Source of the DNA: Hahella ganghwensis DSM 17046
Lineage (GTDB): Bacteria; Pseudomonadota; Gammaproteobacteria; Pseudomonadales; Oleiphilaceae
Assembly: GCF_000376785.1 (NCBI RefSeq)
Contig: NZ_AQXX01000137.1
Coordinates: 62,001 to 126,000 of the forward strand
DNA length: 64,000 nt
Direction of reading: 5' to 3'
Shown: piece after piece, positions 16,423-24,558 of the stretch
Layout of the letters: each line of letters starts with the position of its first letter
Position numbering within the stretch: position 1 is the stretch's first letter
Translations under genes and position numbers: made by a program
Notes under the pieces: generated by a model
The model's input: the letters and a program-made list of their open reading frames with translations, nothing else
What the model was told of the DNA's origin: nothing
Database searches by the model: none

Positions 16423-19400
16423 GCTTCACAATGTTAGATCCGCCGCTCCAGTTGCGAGTAATCCGGGAGATAGCTTTTTCTGCATCCACCTTGGCGACAG
16501 CACTATTGCCAACGATTCCTGTAGTGCCGGCAATATCCGAGGACAGGCTAAAGAAGGCTCTTTCAGTTCCTGAAACCCTGCCTCCACGCTCTGCATCACT
16601 CTTTATTTCGCCATCTTCCTTATACAGATAATCCAGCACTTTTATATTTGCTGATCGAAGAAAGTTGGCTATATTTTGAAAGCTTTGCTGTGAGACACGC
16701 GAATAGTTGAAGTCTTTTAAAATAACTGCGGCCGCATTCGATTTATGAATTGCTTCCAGTAGCCGGTTGCTTTCCCCTGTGTGCTTTAGTGCTACCAGCC
16801 CCTTAGAATCAATACTTAATATCCCCGTAGGGGCATTATCATTGTTCATCAGAATAACTGCTTGTTCCGACGATACACCTTTAACCATTTTTCTAGCAAC
16901 ATCTGGCGAGGTCACAGGCTCCCCTATGGACTCACGAGAATACAGTACTCTTTCTGTTACAGGCTGCTTAAAGTTACGGGGGGCGGGAGTCGCTTCAATA
17001 GTCGCGCGATCATACTCTCCCTCTTTAAAGAATGTGGCTTTGCCTCCTTTTCCGATTACAACGTGACCACGAAAATTTACCCCGGTTCCTTCAAGCAGCT
17101 CACTAACTACAGTGGTTATTTTATAGTCACTGTCTGACGGAATGGTTTTCCCAGATGGATGGTTGTGCGAAAACCAAAAGTTTTTTGCCCCCTTAACTGA
17201 GACAATTGAGCCCGCCAGTATGCCGGGATCAACATCAGCCGAAGCCCTTAGACCTTTAGTGTGACGGATAACTTCTAGAATTTTGCCACCAATTCCCGTA
17301 ACTACTGCAATCATGGTTTCCTGACCATGCTTACGATATGGAGCTACTATATGAGCAATATCCTCGGGCGTGTTGGCACGGACCAAGCCAACATTTATGG
17401 TTTGGGTTTCTGTGGATCTTGCGGCTGTAGCAAAAGTATCTTTAAGGCTTTGTTTGCGCTCTTTTGCAGGTAGGGCGGCGGCGGGTAATAAGTTTTCAGC
17501 TGCACTGGAAGCGTTTCCACTACTTGACCTTTTGCTTGGTAACTTGCCGGTTTCTCGCTCATGGCTTCCGGTAATTTCCTTGTTAGTAGTTGCGGCGACT
17601 TCCTCATTATGCATTTTTACCGGGAGGTCATGAAGCGGTTTAGATAGATCTCCACTCTTAACCCAGTTTTTAAAGGTGTGTACGCCCAGGGGAGTTATCC
17701 CGCCCAGACCTGTCCAGCCCTTCGGATAGTTGCGCATGTATGCGCGCCGCGCTGCTAACTGATTGGGGAATCCCACCATAACCTTGTGTTCGTCAAAGTT
17801 TCCGTCTTTCCCTACCTGATCAATGACAAAAACCTGAGAACTGTCTGAATCATCCCCCAAGAATACGTCCACGTGCTCATTGTCAGCACCTGTTGTGCGC
17901 TTGATATAACCATAATGGGACTGGAGCTTTCTTTCCCACTTGGTTCCATTAGCAGACGTGCCGGACCGGATTGAGCCCTTTGGCTGCTCCACTGATATAT
18001 CAAGACCTTGAACCTTCACATGTCCATGCTTAAAGTTGCCAGCTTCTTTCTGAGCTTCCGTAGGCTCCGGCAAATCATTCAGCGGAGACGTGGCCGCTTC
18101 GTTGGCTAACGCCTCAACTTCCCGCCTTCCTACTTGATCGGTTCCCTCCTCTGGTATTACTTCGGCCTGAGAGAGATTATCAGTCTCTGATTGATCATCC
18201 TTAAGTGCTTCCGGGTCGTGTGAAGCATCAAACATCGGCGATTCACTGGTGATCTCGGGGGCTTGCTTAGGTTGTAATGCCCAATGCTTCGCGCCAGTTT
18301 TCACCGGTTCTAATTCCTTCTCTGTGCCCGCCTTCCGGTTGGCTCGCATCGCCGCAAGCTTGGACGGATAGACATCTGCCAGCTTTTCGGCTGGTTTACT
18401 ATCTGGGGCTTCTTGCCTCTGCTTTTCATTAAACGCCTTGATCTGCAGCTCAATTCTGGACGCAAGATCATCAGTGCGATCAACAGGGGTTCGCTCGAAA
18501 GGAATCGTGTTATTTTCGTCAGTCAGGGCCAGTTTGCTCTCACGCTGAGGCATGTCGGGCTTAACGAAATCGACTACATGCTTTGATCGCTCAATCTGTT
18601 CAGCCTGTTCCTGGCGTCGCACCTGCTCATTTTGCACACGCGCCTGAATTGGCTGAGGCTCAAGCCCCATGCCGTCAGTAAATGGGTTCGGGATCACCGG
18701 GCCTCGGAAATCTGAAAGCAACCCTTTTTGCTCTGTTTCATTTGTGGGCATTGCTGCCTGTTGCTTCAGGAGGTCAGCGCGACGTTTGGCTTGTTCAAGG
18801 ATCTGCTTTGGTCCGCGAGTTGGATTCAGTATCTCGTTGAGTCCGCGCGCCCCGTGATCGAAGTTTGGTTGTGCCTCACTTGGTTGCGGCAACCGTATAT
18901 CTTGCGGAGGTGCAGGAGTGATGGGCTCGACTGATGATTGAAGTAACCCGCCTGCGCCAGCTTCAGCCTGATCTAAGGCGTCACCTCCCTGGGCTCTCGC
19001 CTCGGACTGCGCACGCTCAATATTTTCAAGCGGTGAAAAGGTTCCTAAGGAGCCCCCCATAATTCCACCGGCAGCCATTCCACCAACGGCAGAGTTAAGC
19101 ACGTCCTCGGAAAGTTTCTGGTTAGGGTCCGCGTGCGTCAGCAACGCATAGTTTTGCGCCAGGGACTCTGCACCGGACTGCAAAAACTCCTGCCCGCCTT
19201 CGCCTGCAGCTCCTGCACCGATTGATCCCAGCCTGGTGGATGACAGCGGGAGACCTTGAGTCAGCTTACCTGTGACAGCTCCGAAGGGGGCGGATAACAG
19301 TAAAGTGGACAGAAAAGTTAGAGCCGAAGCCTTTTCACCTGCCGCGTCCTTTATCAGCCCTCTGGCCTGATCTTCATCACCGAAATACTGAAACGCTGCA

Positions 19401-20002
19401 TTATACTCTGGCTGTTCCATGAGCTGATCATGAGTCAAGGCGTCCACACGAGACTCTACGTTTGCGCCGGAAGACCCTGCAGCAACAGTAGCCTCTCCCA
19501 CCCCATAGCCCAATGCTCCAGCTACCACGGGCGTGAGTTTTGGGACTAATTGAAAACCTTTAGCGAAAAGACCGCCCAGCCCCATCCCAGCTGCTGTACC
19601 AAGCGCACTCTGACCAAGTGATAACTTAACTGTATCCCAGGATGCATCCCCAAGCGAATAGCTACCGCTCTCATCCTCATGGATAAATTGTTTAGCAACC
19701 TCTTGTTTCGCATAGTCGGATAATCCGTCAGCCCAATACTCAACCGCTCGACGCCCCAAATCCTGCACAAACTGGCCTGAATCCTCAAATCCTGCTTGTT
19801 TCGCAAGCCAGCCAACTCCCTCAGCAACAGATGCCCCCCCCATCATGATGGACCGGCCATGATCCCCCCATGTTAAACCGTCCTCGGCTTTCGGGTCTTC
19901 GCTCTTGGCGTCGTAACGGGGAACACTACCAACATCAGACCAAGGCGACATAGTAGACTGAGGCTGGCTATATTGATTAATTAGTTCGTCAAACTGACCC
20001 AT
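16382..20002 (-). CDS. Polyvalent DNA-ejection protein, N-terminal ORF (InPase-like and RadC/JAB domains)
   Basis: The 1206-residue frame starts at ATG 20002 after AAGG. An alanine/glycine-rich hydrophobic region (about 125-290) could insert in a membrane, and a long charged linker follows. Residues about 660-785 match the InPase-like domain of polyvalent proteins. Residues about 865-990 are a RadC-type JAB domain with the H-N-H-P-S-G...P-S-D-S-D zinc signature near residue 945, then a second weaker domain of similar size. The last residues (N-W-S...V-E-S-F-N-D-L-P) are the first half of the peptidase-like domain completed in the next ORF. The two are separated by a +1 frame change, possibly one extra G. 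Confidence 0.85.
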   Translation of the reverse strand: MGQFDELINQYSQPQSTMSPWSDVGSVPRYDAKSEDPKAEDGLTWGDHGRSIMMGGASVAEGVGWLAKQAGFEDSGQFVQDLGRRAVEYWADGLSDYAKQEVAKQFIHEDESGSYSLGDASWDTVKLSLGQSALGTAAGMGLGGLFAKGFQLVPKLTPVVAGALGYGVGEATVAAGSSGANVESRVDALTHDQLMEQPEYNAAFQYFGDEDQARGLIKDAAGEKASALTFLSTLLLSAPFGAVTGKLTQGLPLSSTRLGSIGAGAAGEGGQEFLQSGAESLAQNYALLTHADPNQKLSEDVLNSAVGGMAAGGIMGGSLGTFSPLENIERAQSEARAQGGDALDQAEAGAGGLLQSSVEPITPAPPQDIRLPQPSEAQPNFDHGARGLNEILNPTRGPKQILEQAKRRADLLKQQAAMPTNETEQKGLLSDFRGPVIPNPFTDGMGLEPQPIQARVQNEQVRRQEQAEQIERSKHVVDFVKPDMPQRESKLALTDENNTIPFERTPVDRTDDLASRIELQIKAFNEKQRQEAPDSKPAEKLADVYPSKLAAMRANRKAGTEKELEPVKTGAKHWALQPKQAPEITSESPMFDASHDPEALKDDQSETDNLSQAEVIPEEGTDQVGRREVEALANEAATSPLNDLPEPTEAQKEAGNFKHGHVKVQGLDISVEQPKGSIRSGTSANGTKWERKLQSHYGYIKRTTGADNEHVDVFLGDDSDSSQVFVIDQVGKDGNFDEHKVMVGFPNQLAARRAYMRNYPKGWTGLGGITPLGVHTFKNWVKSGDLSKPLHDLPVKMHNEEVAATTNKEITGSHERETGKLPSKRSSSGNASSAAENLLPAAALPAKERKQSLKDTFATAARSTETQTINVGLVRANTPEDIAHIVAPYRKHGQETMIAVVTGIGGKILEVIRHTKGLRASADVDPGILAGSIVSVKGAKNFWFSHNHPSGKTIPSDSDYKITTVVSELLEGTGVNFRGHVVIGKGGKATFFKEGEYDRATIEATPAPRNFKQPVTERVLYSRESIGEPVTSPDVARKMVKGVSSEQAVILMNNDNAPTGILSIDSKGLVALKHTGESNRLLEAIHKSNAAAVILKDFNYSRVSQQSFQNIANFLRSANIKVLDYLYKEDGEIKSDAERGGRVSGTERAFFSLSSDIAGTTGIVGNSAVAKVDAEKAISRITRNWSGGSNIVKLVESFNDLPGVSG

Positions 20003-20013
20003 GTTGTACCTTG

Positions 20014-20029
20014 TTATTATTCTTATTAG
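20014..20029 (-). promoter_or_regulatory. Late-gene leader motif copy (polyvalent gene)
   Basis: On the coding strand this reads CTAATAAGAATAATAA, ending about 12 bases before the start codon and just upstream of the AAGG site. It is one of several similar leaders in front of late genes. Confidence 0.5.
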
Positions 20030-20032
20030 TAG

Positions 20033-21103
20033 TTAGTTCTGGCGCTGATAGTAGGCTCTTAGCTGATCGACCTGCTCCCTGAGATCGTCTGGTAGCTCTT
20101 CATAAAATATCGCCATTTCATCTACGACCGGTCTGGCTGGCAGCTCGCCTTTTTGGAGAGATGAGATGAACTCAGACTTTGCCCGATCAAACTGATCGGG
20201 AGAGCGTCGATATTTGGCATTGAACTCATGAAATCTATTTAGCTTATCTCGTGAAACCTTCCTCTTTTCGGCAACTTCATTGGCTCGTATTTCTTCACGC
20301 TCCTCTTTCTTGGCAATTATTGTCGCTGGATCTTGGGCTAACATTCCGCCTTGCGGCTGTTCATTTGGGCTAAGCATGGGTACTGGCTTATCTTCCGAAG
20401 CGGTGACATCAGCTTTATCGGTTCCGCGCGATTCGAGTAGAGATTTCACCCGGTTAATGGTTTCATCATCAAATCGACCTGAGCTTGTAAACTCTGCTAG
20501 AAAAGTCCTTTCCTGACCTTCGGGAACTTGCTTCAACATCTGCGCCAATAGATTTTCGTCCAAGGTTGCTGGTCGTTGCTTCTGCTGAGGCGCATTAGGG
20601 TTTCGTGTCAGGCTCTCAAGCTCGCCCATTAACGAAGCCTTTCGCCTTTTAAGGCTCTCCCATTCTTGGGTTTGTTGGGGTGAAAGGGTGCTGGGATTCC
20701 CCAATTCATCCGTCCCCCCCATAGCTTTAATTAAGTTGGACTCAATCCCATTAATGTGTGAAAGCTCTTTTTCCAGTGTTGAAATACGCTGCGACTGCCA
20801 GGCGGGCAATTCGTTTCTGGATGAAGTAGAGGCTTTGATAGATAGCAGCCCTTTTTGCCGTTTCATCTCATTGTCATGATTCAAGCCGGCCATTTTCTCG
20901 TCGTGTGCCTGCTGGTCGTCTTGGCGGACCATGGCGTTATTGTGCTGAATACCGGTAATCTCTACCTCTTGATTAAAGCGACCGCTATCCAGTAATTGTT
21001 GCCGCTTCAACTCTGCATCCTTACGTAATTTGTCGCCAATTCCCTGGGCAGCGTTACCAGCTCCACCCAGAACCATTTGACTCAACAAACCGCCCGCGCT
21101 CAT
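20033..21103 (-). CDS. Putative internal virion/ejection protein (356 aa)
   Basis: I do not recognise a family. The 356-residue protein is strongly helical and charged, with glutamine- and lysine-rich coiled-coil stretches (about 25-90 and 235-300), and starts M-S-A-G-G-L-L-S-Q; a second K-G-L-L-S lies near residue 85. ATG 21103 follows AGGAGGTG and overlaps the previous stop (ATGA), so translation is coupled. Position between tail genes and the polyvalent protein suggests a DNA-ejection or core protein. Confidence 0.75.
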   Translation of the reverse strand: MSAGGLLSQMVLGGAGNAAQGIGDKLRKDAELKRQQLLDSGRFNQEVEITGIQHNNAMVRQDDQQAHDEKMAGLNHDNEMKRQKGLLSIKASTSSRNELPAWQSQRISTLEKELSHINGIESNLIKAMGGTDELGNPSTLSPQQTQEWESLKRRKASLMGELESLTRNPNAPQQKQRPATLDENLLAQMLKQVPEGQERTFLAEFTSSGRFDDETINRVKSLLESRGTDKADVTASEDKPVPMLSPNEQPQGGMLAQDPATIIAKKEEREEIRANEVAEKRKVSRDKLNRFHEFNAKYRRSPDQFDRAKSEFISSLQKGELPARPVVDEMAIFYEELPDDLREQVDQLRAYYQRQN

Positions 21104-21672
21104 TGCTGCACCTCCTGAGTATTAACTGGGGCAGTCTGTCGCCCACCTCTGGCCTTTTGCTCCATTTGCTCAAGCTTGGATAGTAGCTGGGAGTACGCCT
21201 GGCGCTGATTCTGGCTTAATGCCTCCTCGCTTGCTTCGCTCGCAAACTGAACCATCCCATCATAAAAAGCGTTTTCAGTGGCCTGGGCTTCATTCTCTGG
21301 TGTTAGTACGCCCATTTTCTGGGCCACCTCAGACATTCCCTTGGCTAACTGCATGCCTGCTTGAAACAGGACGTTAGGCGGAATCATCTTTCCTGATAGC
21401 ACAGCGGTTTGTGAGGACATGGTAAGTAAGCGGCCAATAAACATGGCCATGCCTTTGGAGGGATCACCGGCTTTGATAACTGACTGAAGGCCTTCTATCC
21501 CTTCGTCTGAATACAAATAATTCAGCATCTGACCGGCCACAATATCGAACTGCTCCTGTGTACCGTTCGTGTCATCTTGCGGGGTTTGGGCTTGTTGTGG
21601 ATTCTGCTGGGGCTGGGGTTGGGTAGAGGGCGCCCCTTGATCTGGACGCTGTGAAAGTAGACCGTTTTGCAT
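21100..21672 (-). CDS. Putative internal virion protein (190 aa)
   Basis: The 190-residue product has a Gln/Pro-rich N-terminus beginning M-Q-N-G-L-L-S-Q and then an all-helical domain (about 40-175). No catalytic motif is visible. It lies in the ejection-protein block, coupled by ATGA overlap to the next gene. Role inferred from position only. Confidence 0.75.
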   Translation of the reverse strand: MQNGLLSQRPDQGAPSTQPQPQQNPQQAQTPQDDTNGTQEQFDIVAGQMLNYLYSDEGIEGLQSVIKAGDPSKGMAMFIGRLLTMSSQTAVLSGKMIPPNVLFQAGMQLAKGMSEVAQKMGVLTPENEAQATENAFYDGMVQFASEASEEALSQNQRQAYSQLLSKLEQMEQKARGGRQTAPVNTQEVQQ

Positions 21673-21697
21673 GGGGACGCCTATTTTATTGTTATTA

Positions 21698-22639
21698 TTA
21701 TGTGGCGAAACTCAATAGCCCTTTATTGTAATTCGACAGGTCAACATTTGCACTTACCGAATATCCGGACGCATTCGGCGCGGGCGTGCTCGTTGGAGTA
21801 CCAAAAGCGGCAATAGCTCCTTTCAATCCACCGGACTGCCCGTCACCCTTTCGGGTTTCGCCGCCTGGGCCAGGGTTCAGGGTTCCCTTAGCGATCCCCT
21901 CGACGGTTGCGCCCGCTACACCACCAAAGGCACTCCCTACAGGGCCGCCAAGCAGCCCGCCCACCGTTGAGCCAATCCCCGCACCGGTCGAAACATCACC
22001 TTTCTTTGCCCCCTCGGCTTTCGTTCCAAAGTCGTTATCATCAGATGTGATCGCACCATCAACAGCCTGCTCAGCGACAGAGGACGCAACTTTTCCCGCT
22101 GCGCCAAACTTGCCAGTAAGACCGCCAAGCAGTCCACCAAAGACGCCTTTTGTACTCGCCTGCTCAGCTGCCGTTCGACCTTCATCAAGTGCCTGGCGTT
22201 CGTGCTCGTTCAGGTTCTCGCCACTCTTCTCACGTCGCTCAAGATTTGCCAGAGAATTAAAGCGGCCGTCATCGTCATAGTCTTCCTGGTGGCTTGATAG
22301 TGCCGGGTCAACGTCACCGGTTGCGGGCTGACCACCGCGCCCGTTACGTGCATTCCGGTTTGCCCTCTCCATTGCATCCCTTGCCCGCCCCAGATTTGTT
22401 TTATCGCCTGTTGCCGGGTCAACATTGCCGTTAGGAGGCTGACCACCTTTCCCTAAGCTGCCTTTTGTATCACCTCTTCCGGCACTACCGCCCATTGCCG
22501 GATCTGGACCAGTAGGCGCTTGACCGCCTCGGCCATCCCGCGCATTTTGATCAGCTCGGCCTGTGCTCCCTTCAGCACCGCTTCTACCCGATGGGCCGGT
22601 GCTATCTCTTTCACCGGCTCTGTCAGCAATGCCGCCCAT
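21698..22639 (-). CDS. Glycine-rich ejection-block protein (313 aa)
   Basis: The first 130 residues are a low-complexity Gly/Arg/Asp region with imperfect repeats of the type N-A-R-[DN]-G-R-G-G-Q. The C-terminal half is Gly/Ala-rich with G-G-L-L-G-G and G-G-P-V-G-S-A-F-G-G patterns that could insert into membrane, and the protein ends K-G-L-L-S-F-A-T. Start and previous stop overlap (TAATG). It is probably a virion component that acts during DNA entry; no enzymatic domain is seen. Confidence 0.7.
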   Translation of the reverse strand: MGGIADRAGERDSTGPSGRSGAEGSTGRADQNARDGRGGQAPTGPDPAMGGSAGRGDTKGSLGKGGQPPNGNVDPATGDKTNLGRARDAMERANRNARNGRGGQPATGDVDPALSSHQEDYDDDGRFNSLANLERREKSGENLNEHERQALDEGRTAAEQASTKGVFGGLLGGLTGKFGAAGKVASSVAEQAVDGAITSDDNDFGTKAEGAKKGDVSTGAGIGSTVGGLLGGPVGSAFGGVAGATVEGIAKGTLNPGPGGETRKGDGQSGGLKGAIAAFGTPTSTPAPNASGYSVSANVDLSNYNKGLLSFAT

Positions 22640-22908
22640 TAAGAAGCCCCCTGAGTAAGCAATCCTTTGGTCAATGAGCCGTACTGAGTTGACTTGGAAT
22701 TACCCGCGCCCTGTGCGTAGTAACGCTCGTTCTCCCAGTCATTGCGCATTCTATACAGCCGCTCCTCGTGTTTTTGCTGGTCCTTCTGCTGCAAGTAGGT
22801 CAAGCCTGCGCCCGCCGCTCCCGCGATAGCATCGGCTGCCCATTCATTCTCATTGACATAATCCCAGGCTTTACTCGCACCTGATACGATTTCGTTAAAC
22901 AGTCCCAT
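22639..22908 (-). CDS. Small ejection-block protein (89 aa)
   Basis: The 89-residue protein has an amphipathic N-terminus (M-G-L-F-N-E-I-V-S-G-A), an Ala/Gly helix near 27-40, a charged coiled coil (about 42-65) and a C-terminus T-K-G-L-L-T-Q-G-A-S. ATG 22908 follows AAGGGGA. It resembles small internal virion proteins of podoviruses in size and position, but I recognise no named family. Confidence 0.7.
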   Translation of the reverse strand: MGLFNEIVSGASKAWDYVNENEWAADAIAGAAGAGLTYLQQKDQQKHEERLYRMRNDWENERYYAQGAGNSKSTQYGSLTKGLLTQGAS

Positions 22909-22917
22909 GGGTTCCCC

Positions 22918-23973
22918 TTATGCGGCTATTGAAGGCAATGGCGATTGTCCAAAGTTGTTGGTCCACATTGGCTGGGCAGAGTACAGGCTCTGAGTAAACT
23001 GAATATCGGCGTCACGCATAGCAATGACCTGATCAATCAGCTTTTGACGATCAGAGGCCTTAATGTTCGGATCGGTCATGATGTCCTTAACGTCCTGCGC
23101 ATACCCTGCCAAAGTGTTCTCCATGTTCTTCAGGTACTGCCCGCGAAGATTGCTGGCAACTTCTTTGTCCAATAGTCCGGACTGAATCTGATAATCCAGC
23201 TTCGCCATGTAATCAGCATGCATGCGCTGTTGGTCCTGATTATAAAAATCCGCCTGCATTGCCTGGTTGAACTGATTGGCCTCATTCTCCATACCCGCGT
23301 TTGCCAGACTTGTGGCGCTTTGCTGCTGAGCATTGAACTGATTGGCTTGGTTCTCACTATCCATATTCGCCTGGGTCATGTTCTGCTCATTGGAGGCGTT
23401 GAACTGATTCGCCTGGTTCTGGGAATCCATGTTGGCCAGATTCATGTTTTGCTCATTGGTAGAATTGAACTGGCTTGCTGTGTTGGTCGCGTCCATGTTC
23501 GCCAGCGTCATGTTTTGCTCATTCGTCGCGTTGTACTGTAGCGACTGATTGGAGTATGCCTGGTTTGTTTTACTCTGATCGTGGTATGTCGCAGCGTCCT
23601 GCTGAGCAATTGGCAAGGCCGCATCGATAGCCGCGCCATGAGCCGCGCCTACCGCCATAGTACTGTTAAGCAGACCGCGACTATTGGCGGTTCTCAGTGC
23701 ATTTTGCTCTGCCCGCTTCATGTACGGGTTGTCTTGACTTAGCAAGCCGGTGAGCTGCCCCGATACGGTGGAATATGGATTTACCTCTCTTTGGTCGGCT
23801 TCATAGCTTGAGGCTGTGCCAGTGTTCGCTTCATAAGTCGCCGCATTCCCTTGCGCACCTTCATAACTTGAGGCCTCCCCCTGTGCGCCAGTGTACTGCC
23901 CAGCCTGCGCCTGTGTGGCTTGGTAGCCTGTCGGCTTTACTGAATTGTCAGTGTTTTGTGTGGTTGTTGGCAT
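22918..23973 (-). CDS. Repeat-containing ejection-block protein (351 aa)
   Basis: The N-terminus (about 16-60) has short Y-[ET]-[GA] repeats with a period of eight to ten residues. Residues 148-235 contain four 22-residue repeats with core N-E-Q-N-M-T-x-A-N-M-D and ending Q-F. The rest is helical, and G-L-L-S-Q and G-L-L-N-S occur in the middle region (about 77-105). It is very Asn/Gln-rich. The position after the tail fibre chaperone suggests an internal or needle-like virion protein. ATG 23973 follows TGGAG. Confidence 0.75.
   Translation of the reverse strand: MPTTTQNTDNSVKPTGYQATQAQAGQYTGAQGEASSYEGAQGNAATYEANTGTASSYEADQREVNPYSTVSGQLTGLLSQDNPYMKRAEQNALRTANSRGLLNSTMAVGAAHGAAIDAALPIAQQDAATYHDQSKTNQAYSNQSLQYNATNEQNMTLANMDATNTASQFNSTNEQNMNLANMDSQNQANQFNASNEQNMTQANMDSENQANQFNAQQQSATSLANAGMENEANQFNQAMQADFYNQDQQRMHADYMAKLDYQIQSGLLDKEVASNLRGQYLKNMENTLAGYAQDVKDIMTDPNIKASDRQKLIDQVIAMRDADIQFTQSLYSAQPMWTNNFGQSPLPSIAA
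23269..23532 (-). repeat. Four 66-base in-frame tandem repeats
   Basis: The repeats encode residues 148-235 of the 351-aa protein: three close copies of N-[AS]-[TS]-N-E-Q-N-M-x-x-A-N-M-D and one diverged copy. DNA copies differ mostly at synonymous or conservative positions, so they are old enough to be kept by selection rather than a fresh slippage. Confidence 0.8.
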
Positions 23974-23986
23974 TGCTCCAGCCCCC

Positions 23987-24556
23987 TTATAGCTCGTTCA
24001 GATCAGCGCTAGCGCTGTCAAGGATTGTCAAAATTTGGGCTTTATCCGTAGCGCCCTGGGTGGCTACCTTTGCGCCTCTGACAACCGCCTCTATTTGCGG
24101 GTCGATAACCCGCCAAAGATCCCTTGCACTTTCTATAAGTTCCGCCACCTCAGTCACAGATAGCCCAGTGGCCCCAGCTTCTGCGCATATGTATGGGTAA
24201 TCTGTGGTAACCGGCGAATCCGGTCGGCCGTCAGAAATCCATTTATCAAGCTCAAAGCTCTTTGAAATGTAAGTGGCATCCTTGTCAGGCGAGGAGAACC
24301 GGAGGCGACATTCCGTCGCGAGAGAGTCGAGCCTTACCAATGCGTCAGACCTGACTTTCTCCAGATCAGCCGCCGGCGGATCAACCAAATCAAATCCGGG
24401 GTTTGCTTTGACTATCTGCTTGCCCTGATTCTGCCCCTCAAATAGTCGGCGATATTCCCCCACTGAGATTTCTTCAGCATCTTTCGGCAAGTTGTTAAGC
24501 TCGTGATCCTCATCATTAAAAAAACCCTTTTCACTGAAGCTGTAAAAGTGCCTCAT
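23987..24556 (-). CDS. Tail fibre assembly chaperone-like protein
   Basis: The 189-residue protein starts M-R-H-F-Y-S-F-S-E-K-G-F-F and contains the phage fibre-chaperone pattern: an N-terminal part describing a beta-rich cap (E-E-I-S-V-G-E-Y-R-R-L) and a helical domain with the R-L-D-S-L-A-T-E-C-R-L-R-F segment. It follows the tail fibre gene directly, which is the standard position. It would help the fibre trimer fold and not be part of the mature virion. Confidence 0.8.
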   Translation of the reverse strand: MRHFYSFSEKGFFNDEDHELNNLPKDAEEISVGEYRRLFEGQNQGKQIVKANPGFDLVDPPAADLEKVRSDALVRLDSLATECRLRFSSPDKDATYISKSFELDKWISDGRPDSPVTTDYPYICAEAGATGLSVTEVAELIESARDLWRVIDPQIEAVVRGAKVATQGATDKAQILTILDSASADLNEL

Positions 24557-24558
24557 GC

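Noticed and set aside
21786..22280. Proline-rich plus-strand frame of 164 codons
   Set aside because: Produced by the reverse complement of the Gly-rich gene at 21698-22639; low-complexity shadow.
23218..23541. Plus-strand frame with repeated H-V-L-L-I-G units
   Set aside because: Reverse complement of the 66-base repeats of the ejection protein; the repeat pattern is inherited, not independent coding.
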